The notes below the pieces were generated by a model that was not told the origin of the DNA, did not search any database, and worked only from the letters and a program-made list of their open reading frames with translations. 64,000 bases of DNA, from assembly GCA_900112325.1 (NCBI GenBank), contig FOLJ01000014.1, forward strand, positions 1-64,000. Reading direction: 5' to 3'. Each line of letters opens with the position of its first letter. Positions within the stretch are counted from its first letter, which is position 1. Source of the DNA: Micromonospora sediminimaris. GTDB lineage: Bacteria; Actinomycetota; Actinomycetes; Mycobacteriales; Micromonosporaceae. The translations under genes were made by a program, and so were the position numbers. Shown in pieces: positions 58,607 through 64,000 of this stretch.

Positions 58607-59926
58607 ATGGGATGTGAAGACGACGACTGCGCGCACGAGTGGCACTATGCGCCGTACCGCACCGGGCTGGGCGCGTTGCAGCGCGGCCAGGGTGCCGCGG
58701 CGGCCTGGCTGCAGGATCAGCCGGATCACGGACACCTGGTCTACACCTGCACCGGTCGCGACACCCGGTGGGACTGGCAGGTCGACGATCGCTACACATA
58801 CCTGGCCCGGCTGTTGCACGATTTGCGCCTCGACACGGCCCCACTGGTCACGCAGCTTCGCGCCTGCGGCCCGTACCGTGCCTGGCCTCAAGCGGACCCG
58901 ACCGATCATGACAACCAGTTCAACCTTGCCGTCGGCATCTTGGAGGTGCTCGCCCGCAGAGGGAACACGCAGGCAACCGAGACGCTGCGAGGATATATCC
59001 GCGACGGCGTCCGCTGGATCGATGCCCTCTCCACGCTGGCCTGCAGCTGGCCGGCGGAGTGGTGGGATGACCTGTGGGAGACCGCGGCCAGGCGTATCAG
59101 GTCCGAAGATGCGGCCGAGGTGCTGCCAACCTCTGAGCCGTGGCTGTGTTGGCGGGGTCGGGATCCGAGGATCGACACTGTGCTGAACACCGCTCAGCGC
59201 AGCCGACAGGATGCTCGAGATCGCCCGGTCGATCTTTCGGCCACCAGTGATGCCGAACTGGTCGCGCTCCTGCGAGCGGCGGACACCGGCCGTGCCGTGA
59301 AGGTATCCGCACTGCACCAGATCCGTCGCAATGCACGGCCGGTACCGGAACTGCTCGACGCGGTCGAGCAGTTGGCGGCCGAACGGCAAGCCGGCCTGTT
59401 CGGTGCGCTCCGGGTCCTCGGCCCGCAGGTCCTCTCGGCTGCACGAGGCTGGGCTGTCGACACCGAGCACCCGCTGTTTGACGCTGCCGCGCATCTCCTC
59501 GCGGAACACGGCGACGAGCAGGACATCCCGGCGATCCGCGCCGCACTCGACCGGCTCACCGACGAGTGGTGCGGCCACGACCGGCTCACCGAGGGCCTGG
59601 CCAGGATTCTCGCCAGCTCTTCATCAGCCCCTCACGCCGACGTGCGGGCAGCCCTGATCCGCCGGTTGCGCTGGTTGACCCGGGCATCGCCACACAGTTA
59701 CGAGCGAGGCAGCTACCTACGCAGCCTGCTGCTCCTCGATCCCGACAAGACGACAGCCGCGCTGCCGTCCTACCTCCTCGACTGCGAGACGGATGTCCGG
59801 CTGTTGGCCGCTCAACACGCCCCGATTGCCGACCAGACACGACGCTGGCTGCTCACGCTACGCGACGACCCTATTGAAGAGGCATCCGTGCGTCGGGCCG
59901 CAAACGCACGCCTCAACTCAAGCTGA
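58607..59926 (+). CDS. HEAT-repeat-like hypothetical protein
   Basis: 439 residues from the ATG of MGCEDDDCAHEWHY. A leading Cys/His cluster (GCEDDDCAHEWHY) is followed by helical repeats: LGILEVLARRGNTQATETLR-type units, SDAELVALLRAADTGRAVKV SALHQIRRN, LFDAAAHLLAEHGDEQDIPA IRAALDRL, ADVRAALIRRLRWLTR and a final LLAAQHAPIADQTRRWLLTL RDDPIEEASVRRAANARL. Consistent with a HEAT-like superhelix for protein binding. Function unknown; no partner gene. The frame is open further upstream without a better start. Confidence 0.72.
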   Translation: MGCEDDDCAHEWHYAPYRTGLGALQRGQGAAAAWLQDQPDHGHLVYTCTGRDTRWDWQVDDRYTYLARLLHDLRLDTAPLVTQLRACGPYRAWPQADPTDHDNQFNLAVGILEVLARRGNTQATETLRGYIRDGVRWIDALSTLACSWPAEWWDDLWETAARRIRSEDAAEVLPTSEPWLCWRGRDPRIDTVLNTAQRSRQDARDRPVDLSATSDAELVALLRAADTGRAVKVSALHQIRRNARPVPELLDAVEQLAAERQAGLFGALRVLGPQVLSAARGWAVDTEHPLFDAAAHLLAEHGDEQDIPAIRAALDRLTDEWCGHDRLTEGLARILASSSSAPHADVRAALIRRLRWLTRASPHSYERGSYLRSLLLLDPDKTTAALPSYLLDCETDVRLLAAQHAPIADQTRRWLLTLRDDPIEEASVRRAANARLNSS

Positions 59927-60312
59927 AGGCGCAAGATCACCATGAATCGCTCCGCAAGGGCGGCCTCTACGGCGAGTACCGGAGCGGCCATCCGCTCATC
60001 GGCCAGATCGAGGGCCGGGGTTACCTTCGGCGGCAAACGACTCGCCAGATCCGTGCGTCTGGCCTTGGACGATGCGCGGCACGACCATTGGTAGCGCCGG
60101 GACGAGTTCTGCTTCCGGCTGTACATGTTCCTCGATGGCGCCGGGAATCAGTACGCCCAGCCGCCTACTCCGACGCCGATGATCAGCATGCCTGGTAAGC
60201 CCCACCGAGTTCGGCGGGTGCAATCCACCCGCAGGCAGCGCTCGGTCGGCGGAGGTCCGGGTGCCCTCCCCGACCACCCAGTCATTCCGGCCATGCTCTT
60301 GATCTGAACCAA
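59927..60312. other. Gap without a supported gene
   Basis: About 385 bp. It contains GCCAGATCCGTGCG near 60045, a weak relative of the intergenic motif. No gene is convincing. Confidence 0.4.
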
Positions 60313-60327
60313 GGTTGAAGTTCTACC
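60313..60327. promoter_or_regulatory. Probable MarR-type operator
   Basis: GGTTGAAGTTCTACC is an imperfect palindrome (arms GGTTGAA and TTCTACC), with a further TCAACC at 60336-60341. It lies just before the GGAGGT ribosome site of the MarR-like pseudogene, where autorepressor operators are usually found. Confidence 0.5.
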
Positions 60328-60364
60328 TTTCGTTCTCAACCGCTCACCACCGGAGGTAGACCCT

Positions 60365-60826
60365 GTGGAGCAACAGCTGTCCGACGCCGAACTTGCAGGT
60401 TAGCCTGCCGCCTATTGGACCGGCGTTGCCTATGAGTCGCCCATCGCCTTCACCCGAGCTCGACATGCCGAACACGGCTTCACTCAGCCTCAGTTCTGGC
60501 TGCTTCGCAACCTCTCCAAGAACGACCTCCTGCCGGATGGCGGCGGGCTGACCATCCCTGAACTCCAGCAGGCGATGAGCTCGTACCTCAGGGCCGAAGA
60601 CGATCTGGACGCCGAAGCCGAGGCTCTGCTGGAGCGCGGATGGCTGATCCGCGACCAAGAAGGAAGGCTATGGATCACCAAAGCAGGGGAAGAGGCCCGC
60701 CTCAGCCTCAAGCGACATGCACCGGCGATCCGAGCCCACATCCACAAGGGCATCGATGACGCAGACTACGTCACGACCCTCAAGGTACTCCGGCAGCTGA
60801 TCCAGAACACCAGTGGCTCGATGTAG
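60365..60826 (+). pseudogene. MarR-family regulator with early stop codon
   Basis: GTG start with GGAGGT 7 bp upstream. The frame EQQLSDAELAG is followed by TAG at codon 13 (60401) and continues as PAAYWTGVAYESPIAFTRAR, FTQPQFWLLRNLSKNDLLPD, ELQQAMSSYLRAEDDLDAEA EALLERGWLIRDQEGRLWIT KAGEEARL, a winged helix of the MarR type. Apart from the nonsense codon the gene looks healthy, so inactivation is recent, or the stop is a sequencing error. Confidence 0.72.
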
Positions 60827-61014
60827 GGCCTCACACCAGCCGCTTCCCTTCATCGCCCCGAGGCGCAAGGATTACCGACGTTCGCTTCACCCCTTCGAAG
60901 ACCTACGACCGCGACCGCGCGGCCCGGCCTCGGTCGAGGCGCCCGGGCTGTCTTGTCGCCGACGTATCCACCGGACGCATGGACGACAGTCGTATCTGAG
61001 CGGATGCGGCGATG

Positions 61015-61485
61015 CTACGGAGCGCTCTCCGTTCGCACGGGTTCCACGCTGGCGGCCGGCACCGTCGCGATCACGTAATCCTCGGTCAGGTCCGGCTGCA
61101 CGCCGACCATCGCGTTCCTGTCGACGTAGCGGACGACGAACGAGGTCTCGCGCAGCCACGCCTCGTCATAGCCGGCAAGACTCTCCGGCACTTCACCCAC
61201 GAGTCGCACGTCGTCACCCGGCTTGACCGCGGCATCCGCCGGAGCCTCATCGCGTTGGATGGCCGTGATCGCGTGGATAAGAGCCTTCAGCGGTTCGGTG
61301 TCTGTGCCGTAATGAACCAAATGGCCCGCCTGGCCGAAGATAACATCGGCCTCGGCTCTGCTCACGTCGGCGAGCGCCTCGGCCGCACCGGCCGCCAGGG
61401 CCGGTCCCCCCGACCTGTCAAGTTGCGCCGCCAACGCCAGGATCAGGCGATCAATGACACGTTCCGTCGTCTCCTCGTCCGTCAC
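61015..61485 (-). CDS. Hypothetical protein
   Basis: 156 residues, not recognised. Helical N-terminus (TTERVIDRLILALAAQLDRS, AAEALADVSRAEADVIFGQA, EPLKALIHAITAIQRDEA) and a beta-rich C-terminus (VKPGDDVRLVGEVPESLAGY DEAWLRETSFVVRYVDRN and VGVQPDLTEDYVIATVPAAS). The KPGDDVRLVG segment resembles a small beta-barrel binding motif. No membrane segment. Single gene. Confidence 0.65.
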   Translation of the reverse strand: MTDEETTERVIDRLILALAAQLDRSGGPALAAGAAEALADVSRAEADVIFGQAGHLVHYGTDTEPLKALIHAITAIQRDEAPADAAVKPGDDVRLVGEVPESLAGYDEAWLRETSFVVRYVDRNAMVGVQPDLTEDYVIATVPAASVEPVRTESAP

Positions 61486-61916
61486 CCGGCGAGCCTATGA
61501 CCCATCCGACGGCACCGTAGTCGGCCGGCGGGTACAGGGGTAGATCCGGCGCCGTGCAGACAGCCAGTCCGTCGGCTTCCGCTCATCGGCAGATCCGCAC
61601 GTCGCGGGATCGGTTGGGCTCAGCAAGCCCTCACGCAACGCCACCGACTTGGACCGCCGCCCGGTCGAGGTGCCATTCGTCGTGTGGCGGCTCATCTCGG
61701 CGTGTGTTGCAATTCCGGTCGCACCTACCTCTGTACTCGAACCTGTACGCCGACAGCGGGTCCTGTGCCGGCGACGGTGGTGGAGGCGGTGTTCCTTATT
61801 GGCGTGCGCGGCGCTCGTCCCGGTGGATCATGATGACCGCAGCGATGGCGGTAGGCATTCCTGTGCCAACAGGCCCGATCATCGCGCCGCGGCCGGGGAT
61901 ACCATCGCGCGGCCCG
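61486..61916. other. Gap with two degenerate copies of the intergenic motif
   Basis: About 430 bp. GGGGTAGATC at 61537-61546 and TCGGCAGATC at 61586-61595, each followed by CCG, are two- and one-base variants of the motif, 49 bp apart. No gene is supported. Confidence 0.5.
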
Positions 61917-63017
61917 TTACTCAATGTCGCCAGGTGGGCTTGTCAAGGTGGCGAGGCGGACCCTTGGCGAATCGTGGATGCTGGTGCCGGAGGTGGCCAG
62001 CGGGTGCGGCTCCCCGGTGAGGCCGGCGAGGGCGGTGGCGATTTCTTGGATTTCGGCGCGTACGTAGGTCATGGTTGTGCTGGCGCCGTTGCTGCCGGCG
62101 TGTCCGGCGTAGGCGCGGGCTACCGCGTAGCTGAAGGTGCGTTCGACCCAGGTGAGGGTGGTGTGGCGCAGCCAGTGGGTGCTGACCTGCTGCGCCGCAG
62201 CCCAGGGCAGGTGAGCGCCGATGCGCTGCCACAGATGGTCGTAACGGCGGTAGGTCAACGGTCGGCCGTTTCGGTAGCGCAGCAGACTTCCGTTGCGGTC
62301 ATCATCGCCACGTTCGGCGTGGTGTGCCAGCAGGTGCTGCATCAGGGGCGGTGAGACCGGCTGCCAGCGGAAGGTGCCGCCCTTTTCTCGTAGGTAGATC
62401 AAGCACTGGTCCGGATCCAGGTCTCGCGGGCGCAGCGCCAGCGCCCCGCCGCGGCGGCAGGCGGTTTCCAGATGCAGTCGGATCAGCAGGCCATCCAGGC
62501 GTGGGTCGTTGCCGGTGGTCGTGGCGATGTGGATGATCTCAGCCAGCTGCGCCTCCGGGACAGCACGGCGGATGCTGGCCAGCCGGCGGGGCTTGGCCAC
62601 CTTGGCGGCGGGGTTGTCGGCTTCCCGGATCAGCCCATCCATGACCGCATGCCGGTAGATGCAGCGCATGGCGGCGATGAGGTGTTCGGCTGCGGTACGG
62701 CCACCGCGCGTGTTGCGGCGCACGACCACATCGCTGCGGATGTTCTCGGCCAGCCGTTTGATCTCTAGGGGCGTCGGCTCGGTGATTCGCCGTTTGCCCC
62801 AGTGGTGGCAGATGCGTCGCCAGTACGAGCCGTAGACCCGGCGGGTACCGGGTGAGACAGCCTCGGCAACCTGGCCGACGTACTCCTCGAACGTCGGCAC
62901 CGCCACCGACGCCGCCGTCGTCTCGGTGAGCAGTTGCTCAGGGGTGATACCCAGTTGCTTGAGCAGACTCCGCAGTGTCTCCAACTGTGCATTGCGGTGA
63001 TCCATCGGCGTGGTCAT
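61917..63017 (-). CDS. Tyrosine-type recombinase/integrase, module 3
   Basis: 366 residues, intact, from the ATG of MTTPMDHRNAQ. Leader QLETLRSLLKQLGITPEQLL, core-binding domain (TRRVYGSYWRRICHHWGKRR, RTAAEHLIAAMRCIYRHA) and catalytic domain with Arg in ETACRRGGALALRPRDLD, HWLRHT (His, Arg), AGHAGS (His) and MTYVRA (Tyr). The C-terminus extends about 25 residues beyond the module-2 protein. The ATG overlaps the AbrB-like stop as ATGA. Its 3' end faces the array of small genes to the left. Confidence 0.93.
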   Translation of the reverse strand: MTTPMDHRNAQLETLRSLLKQLGITPEQLLTETTAASVAVPTFEEYVGQVAEAVSPGTRRVYGSYWRRICHHWGKRRITEPTPLEIKRLAENIRSDVVVRRNTRGGRTAAEHLIAAMRCIYRHAVMDGLIREADNPAAKVAKPRRLASIRRAVPEAQLAEIIHIATTTGNDPRLDGLLIRLHLETACRRGGALALRPRDLDPDQCLIYLREKGGTFRWQPVSPPLMQHLLAHHAERGDDDRNGSLLRYRNGRPLTYRRYDHLWQRIGAHLPWAAAQQVSTHWLRHTTLTWVERTFSYAVARAYAGHAGSNGASTTMTYVRAEIQEIATALAGLTGEPHPLATSGTSIHDSPRVRLATLTSPPGDIE

Positions 63018-63625
63018 CGTCGCGCCTGGCTGTCGTCTGGCTGGCGGTAGAGGACAACCATGGCGTCCACTGCGGCCATCGGAATCACCAGTAGTTCGTT
63101 GCGCTGCCGGTTTGCGGTGACCAGCACCCGGTCTCCGGTGACGATCCCGCATCTGCGGCGGACGGCGAGCGGAAGTCGCAGATGGCCGCGCCGGTCGACT
63201 CGGCCGTTGCCACTGGTGCGGGCGACGACAATCAGGCCAAATTCATTCACGAACATCACCGCCTGCCCTGCGCGCCAACCCATGAACGCAAGTACGGATC
63301 GATCGGCAAGCCGTCCATCGCGGTCGACTGGTGTGACTACGCAGCGGACGTCAGTTCCGCGCTCAGTGTCCACAAGCGCTGGAATCGGCAGCGCCGGTGA
63401 CGGTTGTAGGTATTCGCCGGCGGATGCCTGCACGAACCGACCTACACCAACAGCGTTCCGCCCATGCGGCAGTGGTTCGTGCAGTACGAAACCTCTGTCC
63501 AGCGGAGCGACGTCCGGTCCAGTTACGGCCTTCCCCTTCAACGCTCCTCGGGTCGGAAGGGTTTTCGCGTCTGTGATGCCATCGGGCCGCTTGACGGTTT
63601 GGGTGGGCTGGGAGCGGCCGGTCAC
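63014..63625 (-). CDS. AbrB/SpoVT-like DNA-binding protein of integrase module 3
   Basis: 203 residues from a GTG that overlaps the methyltransferase stop as GTGA, which fixes the start. An unrelated N-terminal half (TGRSQPTQTVKRPDGITDAK, GRFVQASAGEYLQPSPA) is followed by DGRLADRSVLAFMGWRAGQA and the AbrB-type domain DRRGHLRLPLAVRRRCGIVT GDRVLVTAN. It is the same family as the AbrB proteins of the other modules, but longer. Coupled at both ends, to methyltransferase and integrase. Confidence 0.82.
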   Translation of the reverse strand: MTGRSQPTQTVKRPDGITDAKTLPTRGALKGKAVTGPDVAPLDRGFVLHEPLPHGRNAVGVGRFVQASAGEYLQPSPALPIPALVDTERGTDVRCVVTPVDRDGRLADRSVLAFMGWRAGQAVMFVNEFGLIVVARTSGNGRVDRRGHLRLPLAVRRRCGIVTGDRVLVTANRQRNELLVIPMAAVDAMVVLYRQPDDSQARR

Positions 63626-64000
63626 GGATGCCTGCCGTGCTGTCGCGGCGTATCGATTCGGTCGAGGGCTATGTCGTGGTAGCCGGCGTTGATGTCGATG
63701 CCGATGTATGTACGGCCGAGTTGCAGTGCGGCGAGGCCGGTGGTGCCGGCGCCGCTGAACGGGTCGAGGGTGACACCGCCGGGCGGAGAGCCGGCGATGA
63801 TGGCGCGTAGGGGTATGTCGATCGGGTAGACGGCGAAGTGCGCTTCCCGGAAGGGGCGGGTGGGAATCGAGCAAACTGATCCTGGGCTCTTGCCTCGGGG
63901 GTGGTGGCTGCGGTGGGCGCGCCCGTTGGCGAGGAGGTTGTTGCGGGCCGTGTTGCTGCGGTGGGCAGCAGGGTCGGTGACGTACTTGGGCTGGTTCGCG
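63622..64000 (-). CDS. DNA methyltransferase, C-terminal part (runs off window)
   Basis: The last 125 or so residues of a site-specific DNA methyltransferase of the beta (N4/N6-amino) class: FREAHFAVYPIDIPLRAIIA, then the SAM-binding motif LDPFSGAGTTGLAALQLGR and TYIGIDINAGYHDIALDRI. A DPPY-type catalytic motif would lie upstream, outside the window. It is the first gene seen of the module-3 operon, 4-bp overlap with the AbrB-like gene. Whether a restriction enzyme accompanies it cannot be seen. Confidence 0.85.
   Translation of the reverse strand, partial: ANQPKYVTDPAAHRSNTARNNLLANGRAHRSHHPRGKSPGSVCSIPTRPFREAHFAVYPIDIPLRAIIAGSPPGGVTLDPFSGAGTTGLAALQLGRTYIGIDINAGYHDIALDRIDTPRQHGRHP

Noticed and set aside
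51226..61595. Classical integron with attC sites
   Set aside because: The short motif lacks the long imperfect palindrome of attC, and the nearest integrase is not of the IntI type and is transcribed toward the array; only a looser cassette-like idea is kept as a finding.
1..64000. CRISPR array
   Set aside because: No regularly spaced repeats were seen; the Cas4-like nuclease at 48-49.6 kb has no other cas gene near it.

Overview
The window is high-GC actinobacterial DNA. Gene families and style (CU044_5270 protein next to an ECF sigma factor, AfsR/SARP-type regulator, DUF4913/relaxase mobilisation genes, DUF1877, R2K ATP-grasp, many GTG starts) point to a soil actinomycete, most likely Micromonosporaceae; that placement is inference. 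It is an accessory region: six insertion sequences or IS relics (two IS3, one IS701, two IS5, one frameshifted IS110), a decayed conjugative element, repeated integrase modules, toxin and defence genes and several pseudogenes.

Layout. 0-6.6 kb: IS3 copy, Nudix hydrolase, small unknown gene, alpha/beta hydrolase, ECF sigma factor plus CU044_5270 partner, and a frameshifted relic. 6.6-11.4 kb: an AbrB-like plus tyrosine-integrase pair whose integrase is broken by a second IS3 copy (GTA target duplication) and by a stop codon; then an IS701 element inserted in a small gene. 11.5-13.3 kb: SUKH immunity gene and a Hint/HNH-like toxin C-terminus without its N-terminal body. 13.3-30.7 kb: the most striking block, with a zinc metallopeptidase, a STAND ATPase/beta-propeller protein, three compact TIR proteins, a TIR-NB-ARC-TPR protein that lacks the Walker A lysine, a SARP-NB-ARC-TPR regulator, a small Arg-rich protein and a TIR-STAND-TPR protein. 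It looks like a dense bacterial NLR/TIR immunity island.

31-38.5 kb: atypical response regulator, then remains of an integrative conjugative element (DUF4913, mobilisation protein, C-terminal half of a relaxase fused to a truncated AbrB gene, IS5, C-terminus of a serine recombinase, 3' end of a tRNA gene), followed by an intact AbrB-integrase operon ending in a strong hairpin. 38.6-45.7 kb: single unrelated genes (VOC, PH-like membrane protein, EcsC, a membrane-anchored Nudix-like protein, an unknown) and another IS5. 46-49.6 kb: ImmA/IrrE peptidase, PIN nuclease and a duplicated Fe-S PD-(D/E)XK nuclease, a likely conflict system. 49.8-61.5 kb: IS110 relic, then a run of small, mostly unrelated genes. 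61.9-64 kb: a third integrase module in which a DNA methyltransferase, an AbrB-like protein and the integrase overlap by 4 bp each.

Two patterns cut across these regions. The AbrB-like/integrase gene pair occurs three times, plus one AbrB relic. A short intergenic motif, GCGGCAGATC, occurs seven times exactly and several more times with one or two changes, always between genes and mostly in the two regions made of single small genes; it may mark boundaries of mobile gene units.
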